DNA from: Serinus canaria
Taxonomy: Eukaryota; Chordata; Aves; Passeriformes; Fringillidae
Assembly (NCBI RefSeq): GCF_022539315.1
Contig: NC_066316.1
Location: 52,453,994-52,517,993, forward strand
Reading direction: 5' to 3'
DNA length: 64,000 bases
The notes below the pieces were generated by a model that was not told the DNA's origin, did not search any database, and saw only the letters and a program-made list of their open reading frames with translations. Below, piece after piece: positions 1 through 12,823 of this stretch. Position 1 is the stretch's first letter. Every line of letters starts with the position of its first letter. Position numbers and translations under genes: made by a program.

Positions 1-1371
1 TTCCTTCTGAAAACTCTGCTGAGCAAGTCTATTCAGTAAGTGACAATACAGAGCAGAGGAGGAGAGCCAGAGCAGCCAGGAGAGCCCAGGGGAGCACTGT
101 AGCAGAGACTGGGGCAGGAGAGGTGAGGCGTCATCTCTGACAGGGGCTCATAACCAAGGGGCATAAAAGGGCTCAGGAGACACTGCCTGGGCAGACATCA
201 GAGCTAGTCTTTGGAAAAGGATGGTAGCATCAGAAATGTCATATTCAGGGTACCCCAAAAAGGCTTCTGTTTGTAAACACAAACAGGCACGCGACTGAAT
301 TATGCACCTTGAGAGTCTAGTCCAAAATCTCCCCAGATAAGCCTAAAGTATTCCTACCTAGCTCTCTGGGCTCTCCATCAACTCCAGCTGAGGAGATAGA
401 CTTGTGTGTTGGTCAGGCTGCAGGCACTACAATAGTCAGTATTTTTCAATAATTTGTGGACCATGGAAGTTTTGTTCTTCCACGGCTTCCAGGCTACATA
501 CCTGCACTGTGAATAGCTGAAAAACATTACTTATTTTTGCTAGTGCTACAGATAAAGAACATGCCCCCTACAGCCATCACTTAAAATGCACAAAAAGCCC
601 AACAATACAGCTGCCAGTTATATATTTCTTGTTCTACATTTGTTTATGTACCCAAAAGTCCTTTATAGCTGCAAGGCTGCAGGAAAATAAAAATATTTCC
701 TTGGTGATTTAACTTAATTGGCTTTTAAATAAATTCACCCTTCCGAGGCAACTAAATTAAGAGGGCTTCCTGAGCTTGCTTGGAATAATAGTGACTTTGT
801 CTCAAGTCAAACAGCTCCTGCTTGGAGAGTCATTGTATGCAAACGGCCGAAACACATTACCAAAAGCAAAATGGAGACAAAGAACCGCTGTTAGAGGAAG
901 GATGTGTCTAATCATAAGTACACGACCTTATCAATCCATGCCATACCTCTGTGATTCATCACTAGCAAGCTCCTGAGCAAACCTTCCAGCTGCCCCGAGG
1001 CAGTGCCCACCTCCAAGGCTCCAGGGTGGGCAGCTCCCAGGAAGGCTGGAAAGGGAAAGCAGGGGGCAAAGGGTATCCCTTGAATCAGCTTCCAAGTTCT
1101 GCAGTAGTGCTCCATTAACTACCCCTCCTTGGTCCTCCAGATACAGGACATAAGGTCTGCAATGATTCACACATTGGGAGTAGAGAGGCTCTCCTCTAAA
1201 ATCAGGAACCCCTTTGCATCTACCTGGGTGTTGAGCAAGGGTCTCCAAGCTGAGCAGCCCCACAGACAGCTGCCAAGGCAGCACACCTCAGCAGCAGCAC
1301 CACAGAGACATCAGCTAGCCCTGCACAAAACTACCTGCAGGGCTGGAAGTGCTATTAAGCACCTGGGAGCC
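1..1371. other. Non-coding stretch, probably EZR intron 1
   Basis: No ORF resembles a known protein and no paired splice sites frame a coding exon. The sequence is AT-rich with a moderately GC-rich patch from about 980 to 1,370. It contains no recognisable repeat before the SINE that follows. Assignment to the first intron of EZR rests only on synteny and on the CpG island at 31 kb. Confidence 0.4.
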
Positions 1372-1372
1372 T

Positions 1373-1502
1373 GACCTGGCACAGCTGCCCAGCACCTTGG
1401 TGCTAACACCAAGGCTGTGGGTTCAGCCCCTGTACACTTAAGAGTTTGACTTGATCACACTTGTGGGTCCCTTCCAACTCAGAATATTCAGCAATTCTGT
1501 GA
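1373..1502 (+). repeat. tRNA-derived SINE with CR1 tail (TguSINE1-like)
   Basis: The first part (about 1,373-1,436) resembles a tRNA-Ile gene. It has an A-box-like TGGCACAGCTGCC at 1,377-1,389, an anticodon-region match GGTGCTAACACCAAGG, and a B-box GGTTCAGCCCC at 1,420-1,430. The second part (about 1,437-1,502) is a CR1 3' tail, with GGTCCCTTCCAACTC and a terminal ATTCTGTGA. A tRNA-Ile head joined to a CR1 tail is the structure known for TguSINE1 of passerine birds. The copy is diverged and is not a functional tRNA. The family name is from memory, not from a database search. Confidence 0.7.
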
Positions 1503-2514
1503 AATGCCCAGAGCTGTCCAACACTTGTTCTGAAGTTTTCTATGTATTTGGGTCATGAAGATAACTAGAATGACTAAAGTTATTTAATAACAGGCATACT
1601 GGAATTACATTCACTACGCAGTATTTCGGACCCCACACCAACGTGTTAGTACCCTGACTGCAAATTTATTGCATTCTAAAAATTGCCAGGTGTACCAGAA
1701 AAACAGGACTGGAACACTGCAAATAGAATAACTTTAGGAGCTACTGAAGGAAACTGAGATCTTTGTAATTTCTCTCCCCAAAACTAACAGTGCAAAACTG
1801 TTAAGTTCATATCCTTTCTCAGAGACAATTAATGATCCTTTGTGTTTCAATGCAAAATTACAGATGCTGTTAGCAAAGGAATGTACATAGAGCCACAGCA
1901 CAGAGTTTGTAAAGCTCACACACACTTTATACCACTTTTTAACTTGGCTAATTAAGCAAAATATATTTTTTCAACAACAGCTTCAGAACACACACTAACC
2001 TGTTCTGAAATAGGGGGCATACAGGTACAGAAACAACATACACTTTGTTGTACTAGCACAAGAAATGAAAAACACTTGGTCAGAAAAATCACTTTCTGCA
2101 AAGAAGATTTTTTCTGCTTTTTGCTAGGCATCTTAATACCTCGACACTTTTTCAGTTTCCTTGCTTCCTTAAGTTGCATTTACACAAACAAAATTAATGG
2201 ATTCCAGGTCATGTCCAAACATGCAAGAAAAAGTAAAACTGCCACTATTCCTCTGCTTTGTTGTGATTTAGATGAGCAGGCAACAAAAATAAATAAACAA
2301 GATTTACAGGAGTTACAAGCTGTTAAAAACCAGACTGTGTCATTTACTACATCCTTACAAAAACAATGCTATATTGTCCCCTAGAGAGTACTTCTTCATT
2401 CTTCCTCTGTCCTCACAATGATTCTGAAAAAATTCCAAATAATGCCTTTTTCTCTATCTGTATATAAAACTGCACAAGCTAATAGATCTTGCAGCTGTTA
2501 AGATTTTTATTTTG

Positions 2515-3300
2515 CTGGACCTCCCTGCAGCAGAGGGGAGGCAGGTATACGAAGCGCCCAGCCCTGGAGCAGTTGCAGGCTCTGACCAGGTTGCGGGTGT
2601 GCAGCCACCACCTCAATCGCAAGGACAAGGCGCTCACCCCTGCCAGCCACCCCTGGAGGGGCTAAGAGAGGGGTGGGTGCATCTCCCCGACACCCCCCAG
2701 CTAGTACCCCTGCACCTGAATGCCTCTGCTCCCACTTCTCCTACATACTGGGAGGCATGGTTGGCAGCAGCCAACCCCTGGCTTTCCCCTGCTCTTTGGG
2801 TCATCACAAAACTGAGACCCACTGCCCACAGGATGCACCCCCACCACATGAGCTCACTGGACACTGGTGGCTGTGCTCCCAGGGAGGAGAATGGGCTGCG
2901 AGTGTGGCTCACCTGTACTGTCCTCACCACGCTGGTGCTTCGCCCCAGTCCAGGTCTAGGTGATACTTCTCCTTTGCTGCAGCCTAAACAGCCTGACAGC
3001 CTCAGCTGCCAGCCTGCCTCGTCCTCCAGACAGCTCTGGGGCCACCACGCTGCACTGGGACAAGCTCCCGCAGCCAACGGTAGCCAAGCTGGCACGGCAG
3101 CTTGGGCAAGCTGGACTTGAGCACAGTCAACAAACTGGTTTCCAAAACAGCAGCACGGCTGGAGCACCGTGCCACCCCCAGAGGCACAAGCCCGGCCTCG
3201 GGGAGAGCTCATTAGTGCGGGCGAGGAGCCACGGGCTGCGGTTCCACAGAGCCCTGCTGCACAGATAACGGGAGCTATACATAGCCATGCCAAGGACTGC
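2515..3300. other. GC-rich block of unknown origin
   Basis: The base composition rises abruptly near 2,515 and falls again near 3,300, inside otherwise AT-rich DNA. The block carries open frames on both strands (202 codons plus, 222 codons minus), but these overlap each other, look low-complexity, and match no family I recognise. No target duplication, tandem array or CR1 end is visible. It may be an old exapted island or a degraded repeat. Confidence 0.3.
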
Positions 3301-6300
3301 AATCACTGTCCCGATAGCTCACACATGCCACTGGATCCTTACCCAGTCAGCAGCAGAACATCGCTTCTTAAACCCAGAATGCTGAAAACTAGATGCCTAT
3401 CAGGACCTCCTCCCTGCCTTTTCTCCCACCCCTGCCTCCAAGTGAGACTTTACAGTACCTGATCCTTTCAGTGGCCCACAAGACGCCTGCGGTGCAATTA
3501 CATCCCCTGTGAAGGCAGAGGTAAATCATTTCTTTTCAATTGTCCACTTGGAGCAAATGCACCCTGTGGGAAATGATCAGAGGCTGAGCAGACCTTGGCA
3601 TTTGGTGCGCTGTTTTGCAGCATTAGAATTAGCTCCCATGCGCAGAGGGAACAAAGATCAGTGTACACAGCAGTTGAAATCCTAGCCTAATTACAATCAT
3701 AAGATTTGCATAGCAAACAACAGTAATTTATTCCAGAGTAAAACTGTGGCACTCCATTAGCCTTCTTCAGCCTTCACAGAGAGAAACACTGCAAAAACAC
3801 CTCCTGGATATTTTCTGAAGTACATTGCACATGCCAGTCTTGGTTCTCTTAGCCAAAGGTGCATGAGGGTTTCCAGCCTGTGGTTTGTTCTGCAGCACTG
3901 TGCTGGAAAAGTTTGGAATCCTTGTTCTACAATTTATTTGGCAAAAAATTCAAAGTACTCAATAAGCAAACAGTTAATCACAAGTTATTTTCCCATTATT
4001 GTGGGCCACTGACACACATTTTCTCTGAAAAAAACATTTATGAAAGAGGCCTTATAGCCTAAGTTTGATGTGCAAAACAAAGCTCTTAACCAATTAATAA
4101 TTGATTCTATTTATATTGAAGTAAAACAGAACTTGTCATAATTACCAGAATTCAGAATAATTTTATTCAAACCCCATTAACTTCTTAGATGTTATTATGC
4201 TAAATTGTCTACAGAATGATCTTTACTTGTTAACTGGAAAAGCTGTTCCCTAGTCCAGCATCAAAATAGGTGAACATTTCCTCAGTGTCTCCTTTTCATG
4301 TCTTTTCTATGTCATACACCAAAACCTTGCATTAGCAGAGACGAGCAACTGCCCGGCTCTGCATGGAAAAAAAGAAAAAATACATAAATCAAGAAAGCCC
4401 ACTACAGGCTGGCTTTGCAATCATAATCATGCACCTGAATAAAGACTGAAAACTTGCACTTCTGTGCATGACACTGTATTATTTGGGAAGCGGGTGCAGT
4501 GTTTTCCATAATCTGGCACCCAAAATAACACCACCCTGACAAGGAACGGGGAAAAAAAAAAAAAAAAAAAGAAGGCAGATTTACTCCTGTGTGCTTGAGA
4601 GGTAAACTTTAGATTTCAAGCAGAGTTCCCCTGTCTTTGACACACAGAAACCCTGAAGCCTTGCAGCCCCTACCTGGCGGCACCAGCACAGAAACTGGAC
4701 ACACTGCTGGGGCAATATTGGCCCCTTACCAAGGCCTTGTGCTGCCATGCCAGGGCTTTCTAGTGAGAGTATGGGAGCTCCTGAGACACAGGTGAAGGGT
4801 GAGGAGGAGTCCTGGTCCTGCTCAGGCATTAGTGGCACCCTGCACGTAAATGCCTACTGCTCTTGGGGCCCCCTCCCTGGGAAGGAGAACAGTAGGTGGT
4901 TTGCAAACATCCCAGAAATCATTCTGAACATTAAACATATTCATGGGAACATGACCTCACTCTACTAAAATGTAAAACTTTAAAACTGAGTTACTATATT
5001 TGGAGGCAGAAACAGAGAAAGAGAACAGCAAACATGCCTTACTGCCACCCCACCCCATACATTCAGTCAGACCGGCAGGTCAAGCTGATTTCCTAAAACC
5101 CAGCATTGCAGGTGAACCTGGCCCCCAAGCACCCTGACCCAGCCACTGATTTGCTGATACCTTCCCTCACCTCACCTCCATCCTCCCTGTGCTTGCCTCT
5201 GCTCCCAAAAAGAATGAAGATCTGGAAGAAGAGTTGTTTTCAGCAGTGGCAGATCACCTGTCAAGGCACCTGCTCCTTCCTTACAGCAGTATGATCCTGA
5301 CCAGCTGTTCTTATGGAAGAATGCCTCTAGAAGGATTGCTCAGCACTTATCTGACTGTAAAGAAACTTCACAGAAAGCATATGTCCATTTTCCTGGCACA
5401 AGTTCCAAAATGTAAATTCTTCCAAGCTGCGGAACTATTTGTTATACAAACACATACAAGATAACAAACACTATGATTCATTACTCCTTCCTAATAGGGA
5501 GTAATCATGACAATAATCAAGCTCATCAGGGAACAGCAAGTCTTTCACCTGGTGGCTATGAAGTACTACAACAGGCATAGCCCAGAGGAATTGAAACAGC
5601 TTTCCATAAAAAGTCAGTCTCACACCAATCCCAGTGAGGCTTTCTACCGTGCTTGTTCTGTCTAGCAAATCTGAGGAGCAAAACAGTCAGAGAAACCTCA
5701 AGGAGCACAGCTGGGCTATGGAATTCAGCAGTTCCAGCATGTTCCCATGAAGGCTGTGCAGCAAAAGCACACCTGTGCTCTGCTGCATCCTACAAACTCC
5801 ACAGAAAAAAGTTACCTTCACTGTCTGAACACTGGAAAAGGCAGTAACTTACACATCTTTCCTGCAAAACTAAAGGAGAAAAAAGCCCCAACAAACCAAA
5901 CAGGAGGGAAAGTATGCAGGTGCAAACTTCACTGCAGTCTGATCAACTCATTTATCACAGCTCTTGGTATGTTCATTCATCTAAAAATGACCTGAGGTCA
6001 AAAAATTTATTGATTGATTGAAAGCTAATTTTAAAAAAGAATCATTTTCTGGTTATTCTTGGGATAAAACTTACGTGTCACATTTCCAGTACACCACATG
6101 GGGTTTGGTTGTTATCAGAATGCATATACACAAATGAGCACAGCTCAAGTGAAGTCACCTCCCGTAGTTTACCTGTAATAGCTTCTAATCAGCACAAACA
6201 AAGAGACTTCTCTTTCTGCTGAAAGCTGAGCACATTTCAAACAATCACATTGAAAAATGCAGTTGGATTTTCCAGGGTTTTTTTTTCCTTCTTTTCCTCT

Positions 6301-8702
6301 CTCTCCACTGTCTTGGCATGAAGTCATATAAAACTAAGACCAAGAAACATGGAAGGAGGTTAACAGCAAATTCACAGAAGCAACTACTACTTTTTATGAG
6401 AAAGAACCTGAGGCAGCATAGTGTGGTCCTATGAAATGCCCAGCAAAAAGCTCTCTGAGAGGAAAGCTCTTCTGTTGCACTCTGCCCATCTTCCCCAGCA
6501 GCCAGCAGCAGTCCAACTAGGTGCAAGGCTGTGGCTCCTTGTCTATGACACCTTCTGCTTGCTTTAGGTCTTCACTAGACTGTCCAATCATAAACTGTGC
6601 TGTTTCTATACTGTAGATGGCAAGACTAAAAGCCCCTGTCACAGAAACAGAGACAGCCACCAGGAGAGTCATATTCAAACTGCTCATAGGCACCCTGTGG
6701 CTCCTGGACTGCATGCTGGACCCCCTAAACTGCATCACCACACAACAAATTCTACCTACCACAGCAGAAGCATTCTATGTATCTCAAACACTTTCCTTTT
6801 GGAGAGATTTTAGGCAGGACAGTTGATTTATTTTAGTGTGAGATGTTTTAGTGGAAAATGTGAATGCAACTGCCGCAGTTCAACACCGACACCAGAATCT
6901 TCCATCTTTGTAATAGCAGAAAAAACCCCATACAATACATCTTCCTAAATGCACACATGTATAAATACACATGCACATTGCCCCACACACCTACCACATT
7001 AAGTGCATTAATACTGTCAGCAGTTTTATTGATGGCAGGTCAACTGCACGTTTTCAATTCTGATAAAGGAAGTGCAGCAATTATAACGACTAAAGCTTAG
7101 TATCGATTACTTGAAATATTTCCAAGCCTTGCAACATTCCCTTAAAAGGGAACCCTAGATTGGGTCTCTTGCTCCTTCATTGAACTTGGTTGTTAGTGGC
7201 CAGCAAATTCAGATGTTGTGTTGAAGAGACTGGTGGAAAACATGGTGAAAAAAGCTACCTCTCCTAAGGAAACCAGCAAAGACATTAGCAGCTGGGATAT
7301 ATTTCCAGCTGCTTACTGGAAGAATGAATCAGGCAGGTAGACACACCTTGGAGAAGGTAACATGAGTTTGCTGTAGAATGCAAAGAGGAAGCATGGCATG
7401 CAGAGTGAAGAGATACCATATTTATCCTGTGGCTGCAGAAGCTGGTATTTTTAGAGGCACATATAACAATATGAAGCAAAACCAGCTACTGGGAATCAAA
7501 GTGCAGTGTTTGCACCCTAGGACCCCCTTCTGCAGGTATTAGTCTGTGCACGTGGCTGCACTGATGTGCAAGCAGCCACATGATGAAAGAAAGAAGTCCA
7601 CGTGGAGAAGTGAATACATAGACACTTAGGACTGGTCAGGGTTGAGACCTTGGAGTCCTGAAAGAACACTCTAGTCCATATTACATTCAGCAGAAGCTAT
7701 TAATAAAACTGGAAAATGAGTTAACTTCCTCAGTGAGCCATCCAAACTTCCTGCTGATATTCCCACTCACCCAAGAGAAAAACAAAAAACTTTTTTTTTT
7801 CTGATCAATGAACCCTAAAGTATCTATCTTAAATACCAAAATGAAGGAGATATCTTTTAAAAGCATTGGCTTTAGCAAATGAAGGGTAGTTAACAGCTTA
7901 GCAGAACAGCTTTTGCTCTTACTATGCATCCCCTTCATAACAGAAAACTTCTGTTATTCCTTGCTTCATTTCCAACAGGAAAAGCATGCTTGATTCCCAG
8001 CCTCTCTGGGAACAAAATGGGTAGGAGACTCTCATCCTTAGCCTTTATGACCCTGTTAAATTATTCTCCTCTTTTAAGGCATGGAGTGATTTCTTTAAAA
8101 AAAAAACCCACATAGGCATTGAGAAGCTCTGCTGCTGAACAGACACAAAAATTTATTTCTGGGAAAAAATACTCACATGTGCAAGCATCATGTCTGTGTT
8201 TCCATTCACTCATTTTCTTTTTCCTAAGATCCAACATTAATTTTTTTCCTACAAAAAGCATTTTTTTTGGGAACCATATGATAATTAGCTACTGTCTTGA
8301 CTGATATTGTAATAAAGAAATTATCTCTCCCTGCACTTCTTTAACAGACCGAGCAAAAAAAGCTGATAAGATTGGCAGCAACAAATTAGACAGCAGTGTA
8401 GTACATTTTCCTTACAATAACTATTCTCCTGAGGCATAAGGACAGCCCTGTAAGACACGGAAATACAAAGTAGATGATTATAGATTATTGTAAGAGAATT
8501 GCATGAGAGTTGCAAAAATTTGTGGGTTTAAAAAAATTGCAGATTTTTTATAGATTAAGCTCTTAACTCAGATTATAAAGTATCTCCATACAGCTCTATT
8601 TATTCTGCTGACAGTCATCTCAGTTTGAGACCAAATAAAATTCAAACACTTTTTATAGATTTCTGATTATTCTATAGTTTTAAAAAAATTATTTGCAAAA
8701 GC

Positions 8703-8718
8703 CACACACACACACACA
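8703..8718. repeat. Short (CA)n microsatellite
   Basis: A run of about eight CA units lies in AT-rich non-coding sequence. No gene is attached to it. Confidence 0.7.
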
Positions 8719-11700
8719 AACAAATTCTTACATGAATCTAAGAAGCAATCTTGCAATGCAAAGTTGCAAAGAATTTGTTCCTGTTTTCATACTTTCCTAG
8801 CTCGAAAAACAAGATGAACAGATGTTAAAGGCATCACCTTGGGAGAAATGCACCCTTCCTCAGATACGTATTTGCATAACTCTGGTTATTTAACATACGT
8901 ATTTACTTAAGGCTGTGTATGATTACATATCTTACCTTGTATTTGGTAAGAAATCAAATATTTTATACTTGTCCACTTCAACACTGCCAACAGGCCCAAA
9001 CAATTTCATATTTTATAAAGTTGTTAGAAGAGGCAAAGAGACAACTGTCCCGCCAGAGCATCCCTACTCACCTCCCCACTCACATCTGCCTAAGCACCTT
9101 CCAGTCCAGTAAGTTAAACATAACGCACTCTGCCTTGTCTTATCACCCGAGGAACGGGGAACAAGTGCCACCTTCCGTGTCACACATGAATCATCCACTT
9201 GCTTCCCCATTACACCAACTAACAAAGCCCCGACCAACTGAGCTTTCCGCAGCTGCGATCCTTTTCTGTTTGCACCACTACAAGTACCCAGGAACCCGCA
9301 CTGGTCAACGTTTTCATAACACATCAAGATTACAGCACTAAAAGGACCCACAAATGTATCTCCTGTCCAACTTAAATGTTAACTTTATATTAGCTTTAGC
9401 TTTACATTTTAATGGCTTCCAATGCCTATCATGCATAAATACACTTAAGTGGGGTCAAAAACAGTCTTGACACATTCGGATAACAATAATGACAACAGAG
9501 CCTACAAACTTTGATATGTGCCTGCTTGAGTTCAGTGTTTCCACATCGGAGTCAAAATTACAAATGCATTTGCTTTTTTTTGCTTTTTCTCTCTGAAAAT
9601 CTTGACAACTTAACAGCAGAAGCTACAAGCAAACATGTTGATGCTCTACAGTTAAGCAATGTATTTTCATTTTAAGGATCACAAAGTAATCTAAAGAAAG
9701 TATGTTTGCATATGGAGCCCAAATTCTTCCAAGAAAAACAGATAAGCTATCTGCTAGGAAAAGCACAAAATGCAACAAAACTAGTTAAGATTACTAGCTC
9801 AAAATCACTTGAAGAAAAAAATGCCAGACTGAGGAACACAAACTATTCCAACAAAACATGAAACTTCCCAAGCATTTCTCTCAAAATGAGGGGACTAATT
9901 GAGAGTTTTCAAACTACTGCACCCCAAACTACTGCACAGACACTTTTACAACAAAACCCCAGCAATTCCTACTGCCATGTAAGAATGAGTGAGTCTGCAT
10001 GCTGGCAATTACTCTGTTCTGAGCTCGCCCTTACACTTAAAATAACAAAGGAAGAAATGACATTGCTTAAGGTTTTTCCTGCTATCGTAAGTGGGCCACA
10101 CCTGGAAGTTGTAGCTGCATGAGCCCAGAAATCTTTTCCTTCAGTCACCACAGAAACTAATATAGAAACTCTGGCAACTTGTTCTCCTGTTTTCAGTAGA
10201 AAATTTACATATGAATTACACACCAAATGCCCTTGGTCTAATAAACTGTTCTGGACTTGCACAATGAAAATACTGCTTCTTCATTATCATCCTTCTCTCG
10301 CTATTCTTTTCTGTCTTTACAAAAAAAACACCTACACCTAAAGCCAGCAGCTCACGTAGTGGTCAGTCTGCCTCTTGCCTGGAGTCCACACATGGAAACA
10401 GAGGTTTGGAAATATATCCTCACATTTCAAAGGATTTTGAAATTCCCAGATTTTCTGCCAGACAGGCCCTCTTGTTAGTCACTGTCTTGTGTGTAAGTAT
10501 TGACACAGCAGTCTGTACCTGTTAAGAAATCATCTGATGCAAGCCAGCTGATTTTCAAAGGTATAAAAAATTACATATCATAGCTTACATGAATGATTGA
10601 TGCTCAGGACCTGACTGGAAGACCTGAATACTGATTTTCTATTACTTTTCATATTCATTAGTCACCACTAGATAAAGAACAAATGAATTCACACAGAGGC
10701 TGGAAACAGCACAAGAGTCACTTAGGTATTTCCCATGACAGAATACAATTCAAACATTGGTTTTGCACTCAAGCACAGAACTGCAAACATTTCATAATCG
10801 CACTACATATGGGAAATCAAAACAAACCTTACCTTATTTTAAATGGCAATTTTAGTAAAAAGTCAGGCTATGCTAGTACAGGGTGTAAGGAACCATGTCA
10901 TCCTCCTTCAGCAGACTTTTCCAAATGCCCCTGTATTCAACTAAGTCTAACTCTGCTCTGTTTTGTTTCCCCAGGAGGACCCATTCAGGACCATGTGCTC
11001 CTTTTCAGCTGTCAATAAACAGAAGCAGTGAATTCCCCAGCGCTTCACAAAGCTAGTTAGGCATAGCCATTCATTTCTTCAGGAAAACAGGGCATTGATT
11101 TCAGCGAATTCCCAGGGAACAGCTACAACAAAGAGATCAAAGACCCACCTCCTTTCCTGCCTGGCTTTGGCCGGCTGGGCTGAGAGGAGCAGCAACAGGT
11201 TTCCCGAAGAGCGGGCTCCATCCCCACCGACCACTGCACGCTCCATTCATGCCCATCGCCTTCCTGCATTCCTGGGACAGCCCCCGGCACTAACCGTGAC
11301 AAACCCCTACATTCAGGCAGCATAATATACTGCACACCAGTTCATCCAAGGATAATAAGGAAAACAAGCTCCAAGGGAAGTCTGTTGCTTCCCCGACCAG
11401 CCGAACCTCAGTAGCTGACAGACTTTTCATAAACGTCTTTTTTTTCCTCAGCTTCTCCATCTAAATCGGAGAAATGTTTGCTACCTCAAATTCATTGTGC
11501 TGAAACTTCTCTGGAATGTTGGCTTTTCTGATTTATTTCCACAAGCTTGAAGACTTAGCTGCTGGAGTTTGAGGTCTAGCTGCAGCAGCCCTTGTATTGT
11601 GCAACCATGATATTTTCTTTGTGCAATTTGCCCTAGATTGCAGTGGGCTTTTCCCTAAGGAATTTAAGGGTGTTTGTTCAAGTTTGGTTAGAATTTTACT

Positions 11701-12434
11701 TTTTTTTTTCATTATACATCTTGTCTTCATTACTGTAACCTGGAACAAGATTATTAATGCTAAAATTTGGCCTTGTATTGAACCAAGCATTAGCAAAAGA
11801 CAATGTCATGGTCAAGCTTAAGGACCGGTGGTTAGGCTACACATCTACTGCTAAACAGTAAGAGCCAGAGACCTGGTGCTGAGACCACCTGGCACCAGCT
11901 CCACAAGTCTAAATGCTCCTCATCTCCTTCTCTTTTCCTCCACAGATGGTTATATCCAAATTCCTTAACTGGAACACATTCTGGTAGATATTATCCCTCA
12001 CACACACCCTAGTGTTTGCTGCTTGTTAGTATATGCTAGTACTGAGCTCATAGACTGGCCCTGAAATATTTATTTATATGCAGACAGACATAAAACTCTG
12101 AAGTCAATTCACACCTGTACAGATTTGCCATGTCATTCTTTAGCATTCTCCTGTGCACTGACGTTTCACCAAGGCACTACCCAGCTGTCACAAACACCCA
12201 CCAGCTGGAGCCTGGAGAATTCCCTCAGCACTGCCTCTGGGCCATTGACACGTCTCCAAGCGATAAGACAAATGTCCATCCCACTAACATGAGCAAGTAT
12301 CACAGGATCTGGCATAGCACAAGCAGTACAATACTGAGAAGACCAGGGACAGCTGGTAGGGATGACGGCTCACTGCACAGAAGACAGCTGAGAACACAAG
12401 GAAATACCAAACTGCAAAATTACTGAAGTTGCAG

Positions 12435-12823
12435 GAGACCTGTAATGATCAACTAGCTGAGACTCTTGCTGAATGCAGGCCCTTTAATAGCATTACCCAG
12501 GGCCTTGTCAAGCTGTATCTTGAATATTTCCAGTGTGGGTAACTCCACCACTTCCCTGGGCAGCCTGTTCCAATGTTTGATCGATTCCCCACTGAAAATG
12601 CCCCTTGCATCCACAAGCACCTCCCCTGAAGCAACTTGTGGCCATCTCCTCTCATGCTGTCACAGTGCATGCCTGGGGAAAGGCTGCTTCCAGCTGCTTT
12701 TCCATAACCACCATTTTTGTACTGAAAGACCATGACTTGATCCCCTTGAGCCTCCTCTTCTTCAAGCAGAACACACTCCTTCAGTATCTACTCAGGTGAT
12801 AGCTTCTCTAGTTCCCTGATCAT
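12435..12823 (-). repeat. CR1 LINE fragment
   Basis: Read on the minus strand, this follows the CR1 3' region. The plus strand shows the usual antisense phrases, such as CACTTCCCTGGGCAGCCTGTTCC and, near the right end, AGTTCCCTGATCAT. Both ends are truncated and the terminal CR1 repeat is missing. ORFs overlapping it on either strand are repeat artefacts. Confidence 0.8.

Larger units (their letters stand above)
1503..12434. other. Non-coding stretch, probably intronic
   Basis: No coding exon is recognisable on either strand. The stretch is AT-rich apart from one GC-rich block (about 2,515-3,300, listed separately). It holds an A-run at about 4,550-4,570 and a short CA microsatellite at about 8,703-8,718. 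ORFs here are short and resemble no known protein. If the EZR assignment is right, this is intron sequence. Confidence 0.45.

Noticed and set aside
1373..1436. A functional tRNA-Ile gene
   Set aside because: The acceptor stem and anticodon arm do not pair properly, and the sequence runs straight into a CR1 tail, as in a SINE.
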